From Mesorhizobium sp. B2-3-4 (GTDB lineage: Bacteria; Pseudomonadota; Alphaproteobacteria; Rhizobiales; Rhizobiaceae), in NCBI RefSeq assembly GCF_006442315.1, contig NZ_VFVY01000006.1, positions 228,416 through 292,415 on the forward strand: a DNA stretch of 64,000 nucleotides. The letters run 5' to 3'. A model generated the notes under the pieces. The model worked only from the letters and a program-made list of their open reading frames with translations, searched no databases and was not told the DNA's origin. This document shows positions 14,424 to 23,265 of this stretch, one piece after another. The translations under genes and the position numbers were made by a program. The first letter of the stretch is position 1, and the number at the start of each line of letters is the position of its first letter.

Positions 14424-17400
14424 CTACTGAAGAGACTTCAACAGGTTGTCGACCGTGAACGGATTGGCCTTCGGCTTGGCCGGAGGCGGATTGTCGTTGG
14501 CGGGCGCCGGCTCGGTCCTGGGCGCCTGTTGCGCCGCCTTGCGTTCGGCTTCGAGCCTGGCCTTTTCCTGTGAAGCGATGCGCATCGCCTCCTCCGCTTT
14601 CTGGCGCTCCTGCTCGGCCTGCGCCTTGGCCGCCTCGTCCGCCGCCTGTTGTTCCGCCGCGGCCTCGGCATCGGCCTTGGCTTTCGCGTCGGCGTCCGCC
14701 TTGGCTTTCGCTTCCGCATCGGCCTTCGCCTTCGCGTCCGCCTCAGCCTGGGCCTGCGCTTCCGCTTTCGCCTTGGCGTCGGCCTCTGCTTTCAGCCGCG
14801 CCGCTTCCTGCTGTTGGCGCAATTCTTCGGCGGCCTTGTCGCGGGCGTCCTGTAGTGCCGCGTAATAACGCACCTCGCGCCGCAGCCGCTGTTTCTCGAG
14901 CAGCGCGGCCTGCATCGCCTCGACGCGTTGCTGTTCTTTTTCCAATGCGCGCTGGGTCAGGAACTGCGCCAGCGGCTCACTGTCGAACTGCCGTTTCACG
15001 GCACCGAACGGCCCCTCGGCGGTAAAGTTCACGACCGGCTCGGAGCCGACCAGCGCCTCGTCGCCGGGCCGATAGGTGACCGCGCCCTTGGCCGAAACCG
15101 TGCTGGTGTTGAGGTCCGCCGTAATGTCGGCAGACAACGTCGCCGCCGGATTTTCGAGGCTGATCGGCGGCGCTCTGAGCGTCCCGCCTGCAACCGTGAA
15201 GGCGACATCGGCATTTCCTGCGGCGAAGCTGCCGTCCGCGGCGATCGCAGGCGCGAAGCCGGCGGTCTTGGCGGCGTCGATGTCGCGGCCGATCGCGTCC
15301 GCCTTGGCCAGGAAGGCGCTGAACGCGTCAGGGTTGACGCCGGCGACCTGCAGGCCCCTCAGCGCCGCCGTACCGGACCCCGACAGTGCCGCGACCATGG
15401 CATCGACCGACTTGCCGCTGGTCGACAGCGTCGTCGAGAAATCGCTGGCTCCGCTGATGCCGGCATCCGGCAACACATTGGCCAGATCGGCCCCCGCCAG
15501 TTTCATCTGCCCGGTGAAGAGCCCCGTGCCTTCATTGTTCTTCAGCTCGAACAGGCCGGAGAGCGCACCGCCAAGGAACTTGGCCTTGAGATCGGCGACC
15601 CGAATCCCTTCCTGGTCGAGCTTGAGCGAAAAGGCCGCGTCATAGGCCGTGGCGAACGGGCCGGCGGCCAGCGATGCTGTGGTCAGGTCGAGATCGGCGG
15701 TGAACGGCAGGCTGGACTTCTGGCTGAACGGGGCCGAGGGCCACGCACCGGCCCCATTACTCTTGCCGGTATTGTCGCTCTTGTCGGCCCCGTTGTTGTC
15801 GACGAGGAAGGCGGAATCGCCAAACAGCGCCACCGCCATCGGATCGAGGTCGAGTTCGTCGAGCGCCAGCGCGCCTGCCAGATGCGGCACGCCGGCCTTG
15901 CCGTCGACCCCTTGCTTCACATCGAGGTTGATGTCGCCGGACACCGCAGCTTCGTTGATGGCGCCGTTGAGCCCGGAGAGCACCAGCAGGCCGTTGCCGT
16001 AATCGGCCTGCGCGGCCATCGATGTCGACATGCCCGCGCCCATGCCGGGCAGGCCGATGCCCGTCGTCATCAGCCATGGCTCGATGTCGGTGGCGTCGAG
16101 ATTGACCTTGCCCTTGGCGATCGGACCTTGCGGTGTGTCGGCGACAGTCCCCTCGAAGCCGGCCTTGAAGTCGTTGCCGGCAAGGCTGAAGCTCGTCACC
16201 AGACCACCGGCAATCGTGCCCTTGGCCTGGATATCGGTGCTTGCTTCGCCAAGCATGCCGAGCGGCAGCGCCGGCAGGCCGTAAAGCGCCAGAAGCGCGG
16301 TGGCGTCGGGATTCTTGGCGTTGAAGGTCAGCGTCAGCGGCGCCTCCGGCAATCTGTCAGCCATGCCCTTCCCCGACAGCGAGGCTGAAAAGGCCGATCC
16401 GCCGGCCTTGCCTTGTCCGCTGACCGCGAGCCCCGTCGTGCCGTCGCCATTGTCGGCGGCACTCGCCACGAGGTCGACGCGGGCATCCTGGAACAGGTCC
16501 GGATAGGCCTGGGCGCGGCTTGCCAGCCCCTTCAGCACAGCATTGTCCGGATAATGCTGCGCGGCGACATCGATCAGCGGTTTCAGGTCGACGGCGACCA
16601 CCGAGGCGTCGAGCTTGCCGGTCGGGCTCGCCGGGAAATCCTTGATCCGGCCGGTGGCGCTGATCGAGGCGCCGGCCAGCCCGCCGACCGACAACCGGTC
16701 GATTTCGAGCAGTCCGTCGCGCAGTCTGAGCGCGGTATCGACCGTGTCGGCGGTCAGGCCGCCGGCACTGACCGGCCCGGCTTTGATCTGGAAATCGAGG
16801 TCGCGGTCGGCGAAACGGTTGGCGCCCTTGTCGCTGACGAAAATCGAGGCGAAGGCGGCCAGCCCGTCGACATCGAGATCGCCGCCCTCCAGCCGCATCA
16901 GCACCGATGGTCTGGCGTCGTCGGGTTGGCTGGAATCAATGCGTCCGGAGAACTTGGCCTTGCCGAGGATCAATTCGAGATCGCTGAAGGACTGATGGTT
17001 TGCCGACAGATCAACCTTGGCCTTGAAGCCGGCGGCCGGCAGACGACGGATCGCCTCGTCGACATCCTTCGACAGCCACGCCGCAAACCCTGAAGGCTGC
17101 GACACCGCCAGCAGCAACGAGCCGGTGAAACCGAAATGGCTCTGCACGTTGAGCATCACCTTGCCGTCGGCTTCCAGCTTGGTGCGGCCAGGCAAGGTCG
17201 CGGCGAGCGATTTCACCAGCCAACCGTCATCGACCGGCTCGGCCGACAGATGGACGTCGCGCACCGTCGTGTCGCCGGCCACCACCGCCGGCAGCTTGAC
17301 CTCGACGGTTCCAGGAATCGTCGGCTTCGGCAAATCGAGCAGCGCCTGTTCGAGCCCGGCAATGCGTTGGTCCAGCGTCAGGCCCGCGCCGGCTTGAGCC

Positions 17401-18395
17401 CCCACCGCCTCGTCGAACTGCACCTGCGCGCCATTGGCCTCGATGGCGAAGCTCGGTTTCTGGCCGAGATCGACCGACGCCTTGCCGTCGGCTGTGTAGG
17501 GATTGTCGAGCGGACCGGTCTCGAAACGGAATTCGTCGATGCCGAGCTTCTGGTGGTCGAGCGAGAACTTGCCGTTGAGCCGGAATCCCGGATCGGGCTT
17601 GCCGGTGCTGATCTTGACCGTTTCCCCATCGCTGCCGCGCAGTTCGGCGCTATTCTTGTCCGCGCCCGAGATCTTGAACTGGCCGCCATAGACAGCCGCG
17701 CCGTTGACGATGCCGGCATTGCCGTCGGTCTCGATGACCAGCGGATAGGCGTCGGGATCGGCCTTCAGCCGCAGCCGCATCTGTCCGGACGGCTCGGCCT
17801 TGCCGGTAGACGCCGCCACCGTCATGCGCAGCCCGTCCAGCCGCAACGTGCCATCCATTCGCCACGGGCCGGCCAGCGACTTGGCCGAGATCGTCGAGTT
17901 GATCTCGGAAAAGGTGTGGTTGCGGCCGCCGGCTTCATGGCGCAGTTCGATCTGCCCCTCCGTCACGGTCAGCTTCTCGATCGAGATCTGGCCGGGGTCG
18001 AAGGGCGAGGACGGGCGCATCGCCCAGTCGACGGTCCCGTCTGGAGCGATGTCTATGGTCGCCTTCGGCCGCACCAGCCGCATGTCGAAGATCAGCACCT
18101 CGCCGCGCAGGAAGGGTGCCAGTTCGGCATCCATCGAAAACGTCTCGACGGTCATGGCCGGCTGGCCGTTGGGACCTCCCGCGACGGCGACATTGGAGAA
18201 GGTCACCGAGGGAAACGGCAACAGCCTCGCCGTGGCATCGCCCTGCACGGTCACCTTGCGTCCGAGGATGGCGCTCGCCTCGCGCTCGAAATCGGCGCGG
18301 TAGCCGGTCCAGTCGACAAAATACGGCACCACCAGCGCCGCGCACAGCACCAGCACGAAAAGGCCACCGAAAATCACGAACAGGCGTGCGAGCAT
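14424..18395 (-). CDS. AsmA family envelope protein with TolA-like C-terminal coiled coil
   Basis: A 1323-residue bitopic protein. One N-terminal membrane helix (about 4-24, LFVIFGGLFVLVLCAALVVPY) is followed by the AsmA opening VDWTGYRADFEREASAILGRKVTV and a long periplasmic beta-rich domain with repeated AsmA-type strands. From about residue 1150 onward comes an Ala/Lys/Glu coiled coil built of AEADAKAKAEA-like heptads resembling TolA, then a Pro-rich end (PAPANDNPPPAKPKANPF). AsmA-like proteins are thought to move phospholipids to the outer membrane. The protein is longer than typical AsmA (600-700 residues). The stop abuts the heptamer repeat. Confidence 0.88.
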   Translation of the reverse strand: MLARLFVIFGGLFVLVLCAALVVPYFVDWTGYRADFEREASAILGRKVTVQGDATARLLPFPSVTFSNVAVAGGPNGQPAMTVETFSMDAELAPFLRGEVLIFDMRLVRPKATIDIAPDGTVDWAMRPSSPFDPGQISIEKLTVTEGQIELRHEAGGRNHTFSEINSTISAKSLAGPWRMDGTLRLDGLRMTVAASTGKAEPSGQMRLRLKADPDAYPLVIETDGNAGIVNGAAVYGGQFKISGADKNSAELRGSDGETVKISTGKPDPGFRLNGKFSLDHQKLGIDEFRFETGPLDNPYTADGKASVDLGQKPSFAIEANGAQVQFDEAVGAQAGAGLTLDQRIAGLEQALLDLPKPTIPGTVEVKLPAVVAGDTTVRDVHLSAEPVDDGWLVKSLAATLPGRTKLEADGKVMLNVQSHFGFTGSLLLAVSQPSGFAAWLSKDVDEAIRRLPAAGFKAKVDLSANHQSFSDLELILGKAKFSGRIDSSQPDDARPSVLMRLEGGDLDVDGLAAFASIFVSDKGANRFADRDLDFQIKAGPVSAGGLTADTVDTALRLRDGLLEIDRLSVGGLAGASISATGRIKDFPASPTGKLDASVVAVDLKPLIDVAAQHYPDNAVLKGLASRAQAYPDLFQDARVDLVASAADNGDGTTGLAVSGQGKAGGSAFSASLSGKGMADRLPEAPLTLTFNAKNPDATALLALYGLPALPLGMLGEASTDIQAKGTIAGGLVTSFSLAGNDFKAGFEGTVADTPQGPIAKGKVNLDATDIEPWLMTTGIGLPGMGAGMSTSMAAQADYGNGLLVLSGLNGAINEAAVSGDINLDVKQGVDGKAGVPHLAGALALDELDLDPMAVALFGDSAFLVDNNGADKSDNTGKSNGAGAWPSAPFSQKSSLPFTADLDLTTASLAAGPFATAYDAAFSLKLDQEGIRVADLKAKFLGGALSGLFELKNNEGTGLFTGQMKLAGADLANVLPDAGISGASDFSTTLSTSGKSVDAMVAALSGSGTAALRGLQVAGVNPDAFSAFLAKADAIGRDIDAAKTAGFAPAIAADGSFAAGNADVAFTVAGGTLRAPPISLENPAATLSADITADLNTSTVSAKGAVTYRPGDEALVGSEPVVNFTAEGPFGAVKRQFDSEPLAQFLTQRALEKEQQRVEAMQAALLEKQRLRREVRYYAALQDARDKAAEELRQQQEAARLKAEADAKAKAEAQAQAEADAKAKADAEAKAKADADAKAKADAEAAAEQQAADEAAKAQAEQERQKAEEAMRIASQEKARLEAERKAAQQAPRTEPAPANDNPPPAKPKANPFTVDNLLKSLQ

Positions 18396-18528
18396 CAGCT
18401 CCGAACAGGTTTATTGAAATTCTTCCGCACTCTACCCGCATCCGCGTGTCGATAAAGAGGCAATTCATCCAGTGTTGCGTCATCCCGGACGATCTGAAAC
18501 AAATCCGGGACCAAGCGGAGATTTTCGG

Positions 18529-19515
18529 ATGTCGGGCAAGAACTGGGACCGGGTGCCGATCGATGCGCAGAGTGTCGATGCCCCGCTTTCGCAGTCGGCG
18601 ATTTTCCTCGTCGTGACCGTCGCCGGCGACCAGCCGTCCCTGGCCAGGGTCTGTTCCGTGCTCGGCGAACTCGACGACCTGGTCAAGACCGTCGGCTTCC
18701 GCGATCTCGGTGGGCGCCTGTCGTGCATATCAGGCATCGGCCGCGATCTCTGGGACCGGCTCAGCCCCGGCCGGCGGCCGCTGGAGCTGAAATCGTTCGC
18801 GCCGATCAAGGGCGCGGTCCATTCGGCTCCTTCGACGCCGGGCGACCTGCTTTTCCACATCCGCGCGGAACGACCCGACATGTGCTTCGAGTTCGAGCGT
18901 ATCCTGCTCGACAGGCTTGGTTCCGGTGTGACCGTCGTCGATGAAGTCACCGGTTTTCGCTATTTCGATGCCCGCGACTTGCTCGGCTTTGTCGATGGCA
19001 CGGCGAACCCCACCGGCCTCGACTTGCCTGCTTCGGCGCGGGTCGATGACGAGGATGCCGATTTTGCCGGCGGCAGCTACGTCGTCGTCCAGAAATACCT
19101 GCACGACATGCAGGCCTGGGCGCGCATTCCGACATCAGAGCAGGAAGCGATTATCGGCCGCACCAAGATCGACAACATCGAAATCGACGATGACGACGCA
19201 CTGCGCAAATCCCACAAGTCGCTGGCCACGATCGAGGACGCCGACGGCAACGAATACGACATATTGCGCGACAACATGCCGTTCGGCAGGCCTGGCCAGA
19301 ACGAGTTCGGCACCTATTTCATCGGCTATTCCAGATATCTCTGGGTCATCGAAAAGATGCTGCAGCGCATGTATGTCGGCGATCCGCCGGGCGCCTACGA
19401 CCGGCTGCTGGATTTCTCGACCCCGCACACCGGCACCACCTTCTTCGCGCCGACGCGGCCCTTGCTGCAAACCCTTGCCCAGGGCGTGCAGGAGCGGCTG
19501 CCCGCCGCGCGGTAA
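18529..19515 (+). CDS. Dyp-type (dye-decolorizing) heme peroxidase
   Basis: A 328-residue cytosolic heme peroxidase of the YfeX-like class. The hallmark GFVDGTANP has GxxDG at 153-157 with the catalytic aspartate D156; the proximal heme ligand is H229 in RKSHKSL, and R247 in ILRDNMPF is the distal arginine. There is no signal peptide, so it is the cytoplasmic rather than the Tat-exported form. Family members oxidise dyes and porphyrinogens with peroxide; the natural substrate is unknown. The start at 18529 (MSGKNWDRVP) matches family length. Confidence 0.93.
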   Translation: MSGKNWDRVPIDAQSVDAPLSQSAIFLVVTVAGDQPSLARVCSVLGELDDLVKTVGFRDLGGRLSCISGIGRDLWDRLSPGRRPLELKSFAPIKGAVHSAPSTPGDLLFHIRAERPDMCFEFERILLDRLGSGVTVVDEVTGFRYFDARDLLGFVDGTANPTGLDLPASARVDDEDADFAGGSYVVVQKYLHDMQAWARIPTSEQEAIIGRTKIDNIEIDDDDALRKSHKSLATIEDADGNEYDILRDNMPFGRPGQNEFGTYFIGYSRYLWVIEKMLQRMYVGDPPGAYDRLLDFSTPHTGTTFFAPTRPLLQTLAQGVQERLPAAR

Positions 19516-19543
19516 AACCGAGGGCGGTTGACAGCCCTGCCCT

Positions 19544-20062
19544 TCAGCGCGCGTCGCGCTTGGCCTGCGCCACCTTGGCCGCCTTGCGCTGCCGGCCGAG
19601 TTCGGCCGGTCGAACCAGGCTTGCAACCTTCTGGTTGGCCACGGCCCGCATACCCTTGTGCGCCGTGCGCGAATTGTGCGCGGGATTGTCGGGGGCTTTC
19701 TGCTTCAGGGCCAGCGCCTTGCGCGCATTGTCGACCAGGGAAACGCGGGCCGCCAGTTGGCGGCGCAGTTCGGCCTCGCCGTTCAGGCGCCGCATGGCCA
19801 TCGCCAGCACAGCGAGCTTCACTTGTGAGCCGCCGTCGGCCTTTGAGGGCGCGGCGCCCTTTGCCGCGCCCTTGCCGCGCATCTCACGCCGCCGGCGATG
19901 CGCCTCTGTCTGCGCCTTGTCGCGCCTCTCCCGCAGCAGCTTCACCAGGCCGGAAAGGTCGGCGTCGGATAGTTCCTGTACCGCCGGATGGTGCGATTTC
20001 TCGACCAGTTCCTTCTCATCGGTGCTGAGAGCGCGCGCTTCTTCCTTGCGGGAAATCGCCAT
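19544..20062 (-). CDS. Hypothetical basic protein, Ala/Arg/Lys-rich
   Basis: A 172-residue hydrophilic protein not matched to a characterised family. It is rich in Lys, Arg and Ala, with no signal peptide or membrane helix. Segments such as SDADLSGLVKLLRERRDKAQTEAHRRRREMRGKG and LGRQRKAAKVAQAKRDAR suggest helical, nucleic-acid-compatible surfaces. Codon use is like its neighbours. ATG 20062 is preceded by AGGAGGAATGTC, a strong ribosome-binding site, which supports that it is real. It is convergent with the DyP gene (28 bases between the stops). Confidence 0.75.
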   Translation of the reverse strand: MAISRKEEARALSTDEKELVEKSHHPAVQELSDADLSGLVKLLRERRDKAQTEAHRRRREMRGKGAAKGAAPSKADGGSQVKLAVLAMAMRRLNGEAELRRQLAARVSLVDNARKALALKQKAPDNPAHNSRTAHKGMRAVANQKVASLVRPAELGRQRKAAKVAQAKRDAR

Positions 20063-20157
20063 GACATTCCTCCTGCGCTGGCGTGCCTGTCTGTTTCAGG
20101 CAGCCAGAGCCTCGGCCTGAATAGCGGCGCGGTCAAGACGCGCGCTTCGCCATGCCC

Positions 20158-21573
20158 TTAGCCTTCGCCAGGCAGGATCTTCCCCGGATTCATGATGTTT
20201 TGCGGATCGAGTGCCTGCTTGATCGTGCGCATGACATCGACGCCGTGGCCCAGTTCATGGCGCAGGAAACCGATCTTGCCCTGGCCGATGCCATGCTCGC
20301 CGGTGCAGGTCCCGTCCATGGCGATCGCCCGCATATTGAGCCGCGCGACGAATTTTTCCGACAGCGCGATCTCCTTTGGATCGTTGACGTCCATCAGCAC
20401 CAGAACGTGAAAATTGCCGTCGCCGGCGTGGCCGACGATCGGCGCGATCAGCCCCATCTCGGCAATGTCGGCTTCGGTTTCGGTGACGCATTCGGCAAAG
20501 CGCGAGATCGGCACGCAGACATCGGTCGAAAGGCCCTTGGCGCCCGGCCGCAGCGTCAGCGACGACCAGTAGGCGTCGTGCCTGGCCTTCCACAGTTTTG
20601 TCCGCTCCTCGGCGACACTGGTCCACAGGAACGGCCCGCCGCCATTTTCCTCGGCGATCATGCCGAATGTCTCGGCCTGTTCGGCAACGCCCGCGTCGCT
20701 GCCGTGGAATTCCACGAACAGGCACGGGCTTTCGGGATAGTCCAGCTTCGAATAGTTCTTCATGGCCCGCATCTGCAGCGCGTTGACCAGCTCGATGCGC
20801 GCCACCGGAATGCCCATCTGGATCGTCGCGATCACCGCGTTGCAGGCAGCTTCGACGCTCGGGAACGGGCAGACGCCGCCCGAGATCGCCTGCGGAATGC
20901 CTTGCAGCTTCAAGGTCAGCGCCGTGATGATGCCTAGCGTACCTTCGGATCCGACCAGCAACCTGGTCAAATCATAGCCGGCAGAACTCTTCTTCGCCCG
21001 CTTGCCTGTCGTAACCGTCTCGCCGTCAGCCATGACGGCGGTCAGCGACAGCACGTTCTCGCGCATCGTGCCGTAGCGCACCGCATTGGTTCCAGAGGCC
21101 CGCGTCGCCGCCATGCCGCCGAGCGAGGCGTTGGCGCCGGGGTCGATTGGAAAGAACAGGCCGGTGTCGCGCAGATGCCGGTTCAACTCCTCGCGCGTCA
21201 CGCCGGGTTCGACGGTGCAATCCAGATCCTGCGGATTGACTGCCAGGATCCGGTTCATCCGCGACGTATCGACTGAGATGCCGCCGCCCGGCGCATTGGT
21301 GTGGCCCTCGAGCGAGGAACCGACGCCGAACGCGATCACCGGCACGCGGTGCGCCGCGCAGGTACGCACGATCTCCTGCACCTCGGCCGTCGTCTCGGGA
21401 AACGCGACGCCGTCCGGCGCTTGCGTCGGGATATAGGTGGTCGTATGCGCGTGCTGCGAGCGGATGGCCTGGCCAGTCTGGAAGCGCTCGCCCAGCCGCT
21501 GCTTGAGGATGCCGAGCACGGCGGCGATGCCTTCCTCGTTGCGTTCGACCGGATTGAGGTCGCTCAGAGCCAT
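20158..21573 (-). CDS. FAD-binding 2-hydroxyacid oxidoreductase (GlcD/D-lactate dehydrogenase-like)
   Basis: A 471-residue flavoprotein. The FAD_binding_4 domain (about 50-230) includes VAFPETTAEVQEIVRTC, VIAFGVGSSLEGHTNAPGGGISVD and the long GANASLGGMAATRASGTNAVRYGTM loop; the C-terminal FAD-linked oxidase domain ends with CTGEHGIGQGKIGFL and PGKILPGEG. These are the marks of glycolate oxidase GlcD and D-lactate dehydrogenases that pass electrons to quinone or cytochrome. The precise hydroxyacid is uncertain. The start at 21573 (MALSDLNPVE) fits; an open frame to 21777 crosses the palindromic repeat and is rejected. Confidence 0.92.
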   Translation of the reverse strand: MALSDLNPVERNEEGIAAVLGILKQRLGERFQTGQAIRSQHAHTTTYIPTQAPDGVAFPETTAEVQEIVRTCAAHRVPVIAFGVGSSLEGHTNAPGGGISVDTSRMNRILAVNPQDLDCTVEPGVTREELNRHLRDTGLFFPIDPGANASLGGMAATRASGTNAVRYGTMRENVLSLTAVMADGETVTTGKRAKKSSAGYDLTRLLVGSEGTLGIITALTLKLQGIPQAISGGVCPFPSVEAACNAVIATIQMGIPVARIELVNALQMRAMKNYSKLDYPESPCLFVEFHGSDAGVAEQAETFGMIAEENGGGPFLWTSVAEERTKLWKARHDAYWSSLTLRPGAKGLSTDVCVPISRFAECVTETEADIAEMGLIAPIVGHAGDGNFHVLVLMDVNDPKEIALSEKFVARLNMRAIAMDGTCTGEHGIGQGKIGFLRHELGHGVDVMRTIKQALDPQNIMNPGKILPGEG

Positions 21574-21628
21574 GAATTCCTCCGCGAATGGACCAGCGTC
21601 CACGCTTGTTATGCGAGTATGGATGCCT

Positions 21629-21684
21629 AAAGCAATTCCAGGAAAAGTGTGAAGCGGTTTTCCCTTGGCAATTGCGTCGGAATG
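21629..21684 (+). repeat. Dispersed palindromic repeat, copy A
   Basis: An element containing AATTCCAGGAAAAGTGTGAA and then GCGGTTTTCC...AATTGCGTCGGAA. The outer parts pair imperfectly (GCAATTCCAGG against CTTGGCAATTGC). A second copy, in reverse orientation and about 80% identical by eye, lies at 50741-50794. The copies share the AGGAAAAGTGTGAAGCGG core exactly. This copy fills the spacer between the divergent oxidase and thioesterase genes. The sequence looks like a repeat I associate with Mesorhizobium chromosomes, but the family name and copy number need a search. Confidence 0.8.
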
Positions 21685-21736
21685 CAAAGACACTCGGCGC
21701 CAACGCGCTGTCCAGCGCCAGAACAAGGAAGTTTCG

Positions 21737-22222
21737 ATGCCCATCCCCGCCCCCTTCGTCTCCAAGCCAATGGACATCGAGAAGGACTGGATCGATTACA
21801 ACGGCCACCTCAACATGGCCTACTACAACGTGCTGTTCGACCGCTGCTCGGACGCGGCCTTCGAGGCGATGGGCATGGGGCTGGACTACGTGAAAGAGCG
21901 GCGGCTGACCATCTACACCGCCGAAGTCCATGTCTGTTACGTGCAGGAACTGCATCTGGATCACAAGGTCACGGTCTCCTTCCAGCTCATCGACCATGAC
22001 GAGAAGCGGCTCAGGGCTTATCAGGAGATCCGCCATGTCGACGGCTGGCTCGCCGCCACCTCCGAGACCCTGTCGCTCCATGTCGACATGTCGGGGCCGA
22101 AGGTGGCGCCCTTCCCGGCCGATGTGCTGGCCAGGATCGAAGCCATGCGCGCCGCGCATTCGGTGCTGCCGATGCCCGAGCGGGCCGGCCGTTCGATCGG
22201 CATCAAGCGCAAGCAGGGCTAG
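21737..22222 (+). CDS. Hotdog-fold acyl-CoA thioesterase
   Basis: A 161-residue cytosolic thioesterase of the 4-hydroxybenzoyl-CoA type. The active-site segment IDYNGHLNMAYYNVLFDRC (about 24-42), with the conserved Asp/Asn-His-x-N pattern, and the central strand YTAEVHVCYVQELHLDHKVTVSFQL are typical; residues KRLRAYQEIRHVDG follow. Similar proteins in rhizobia hydrolyse betainyl-CoA in carnitine use or other short acyl-CoAs; no carnitine genes are nearby, so the substrate is open. The start at 21737 has AAGGAAG upstream. It is divergent from the GlcD-like oxidase across the dispersed repeat. Confidence 0.88.
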   Translation: MPIPAPFVSKPMDIEKDWIDYNGHLNMAYYNVLFDRCSDAAFEAMGMGLDYVKERRLTIYTAEVHVCYVQELHLDHKVTVSFQLIDHDEKRLRAYQEIRHVDGWLAATSETLSLHVDMSGPKVAPFPADVLARIEAMRAAHSVLPMPERAGRSIGIKRKQG

Positions 22223-22451
22223 CCTTCGACGACGAGACCTGGCTTCAAAGCCACACCCTCGATCCAAAATCACCGGACCCGCAAATCCGCCGGCGCCGCT
22301 GCTTGAAGCGCCCTCGCGGCCGCGTTAACCTTACCGAGGTTTTAACGGGAACAAGCCAATCGAGCCGTTGAACGACTCAGACAAGCGGTCGAAAACGTCC
22401 GCCCAAGGGTTGTTGACGGGCGGCGCGGCGAAGCCGGTTCGAGGGACGTGC

Positions 22452-22649
22452 ATGAAAACCGACATCAAGGTCGAGGTGGACAGGCTGGCCGCTGATCCTC
22501 GCATATCGGACTATGATTTCTGGCGTTCGCTCAAGAATGTCGACAACGAGATTTTTCATATCGCCAACAACAACGAACCGATTCCGTTCGACATGATTCG
22601 CTGGCGCAGCATCCTGAAGCAGGCCCGCCTCAAGCGCGGCCACGCATAG
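22452..22649 (+). CDS. Small hypothetical protein (65 aa)
   Basis: MKTDIKVEVDRLAADPRISD... is a short hydrophilic protein with a DFWRSLKNVDNEIFHIANNN segment and a C-terminal basic helix (RWRSILKQARLKRGHA). GAGGGACGTGC precedes the ATG at good spacing. An upstream TTG at 22368 would extend it to 93 residues. I do not recognise a family. Upstream lies CGTTAACC...GGTTTTAACG (22323-22347), an imperfect dyad that may belong to its promoter. Confidence 0.55.
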   Translation: MKTDIKVEVDRLAADPRISDYDFWRSLKNVDNEIFHIANNNEPIPFDMIRWRSILKQARLKRGHA

Positions 22650-22695
22650 CCCCGACAGGCAGGCCTGGATCGCTCTCTTTTGGAGACCCGCAACC

Positions 22696-23175
22696 TTACG
22701 TTGGCCGTTTCACCGCCGCCAGCGGCGAGCGCGCGACCACCGGCGACGATTGGATGATCGCCGTATTGGTCATCGCATAGGGGATGATGCGGTCGATTAT
22801 CCGTTCGAGCTCGCCAACCGAGGCGACATGCGCCAGCGCGATGAAACAGTCTTCACCGGTCACGCGGTCGCATTGCGCGATCTCGGGCAGGCCACGGATG
22901 ATCCCGGCCACGACCGACAACTGTCCCGGCACCGGCCGGATGCGCAGCCACGCCGAAAGTTTCAGGCCAAGCGCGGCGGGGTTGATCCTGACGCGATAGG
23001 CCTCGATCACGCCGTTCTCCTGCAGCCGCTTGACGCGCTCCGCCACGCTCGGCGCCGACAGGCCGACAGAGCGTGCCAGTTCCGCGGTGGAGATGCGCGC
23101 ATCCTCTTCCAGCAGGCGCAGGATTTTCATATCCGCCGCATCGAGATCGGCACTTTCGGTTCGAAGGCGCTTCAC
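22696..23175 (-). CDS. Lrp/AsnC family transcriptional regulator
   Basis: A regulator of about 159 residues. The N-terminal helix-turn-helix reads DAADMKILRLLEEDARISTAELARSVGLSAPSVAERVKRLQENGVIEAYRV; the RAM effector domain follows (GLPEIAQCDRVTGEDCFIALAHVASVGELERIIDRI). Such proteins sense amino acids as octamers. The GTG at 23175 has AAAGGGA at proper spacing; an ATG at 23211 adds 12 residues without one, so the start is not certain. It is divergent from an EamA exporter, a common Lrp-exporter pairing that suggests control of amino-acid efflux. Confidence 0.9.
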   Translation of the reverse strand: MKRLRTESADLDAADMKILRLLEEDARISTAELARSVGLSAPSVAERVKRLQENGVIEAYRVRINPAALGLKLSAWLRIRPVPGQLSVVAGIIRGLPEIAQCDRVTGEDCFIALAHVASVGELERIIDRIIPYAMTNTAIIQSSPVVARSPLAAVKRPT

Positions 23176-23265
23176 CTGGATTTCCCTTTCTTCAGCGAGG
23201 AAATTAGCCATAGGGGCTGGGCATCATCCATGTAGTTGGTAGAAAACGCCTGCGATACTGATCGC

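Noticed and set aside
14446..14865. Ser/Ala-rich 139-residue open frame on the plus strand
   Set aside because: It is the complement of the AsmA coiled coil with its regular codon pattern; no ribosome-binding site.
22323..22347. CtrA-type binding site (TTAA-N7-TTAA)
   Set aside because: The two TTAA blocks are separated by 13 bases, not 7; kept only as an imperfect dyad.
22335..22375. EcfG-type general stress promoter (GGAAC...CGTT)
   Set aside because: The spacing between GGAAC and CGTT is ~13 bases, shorter than the 16-17 expected.
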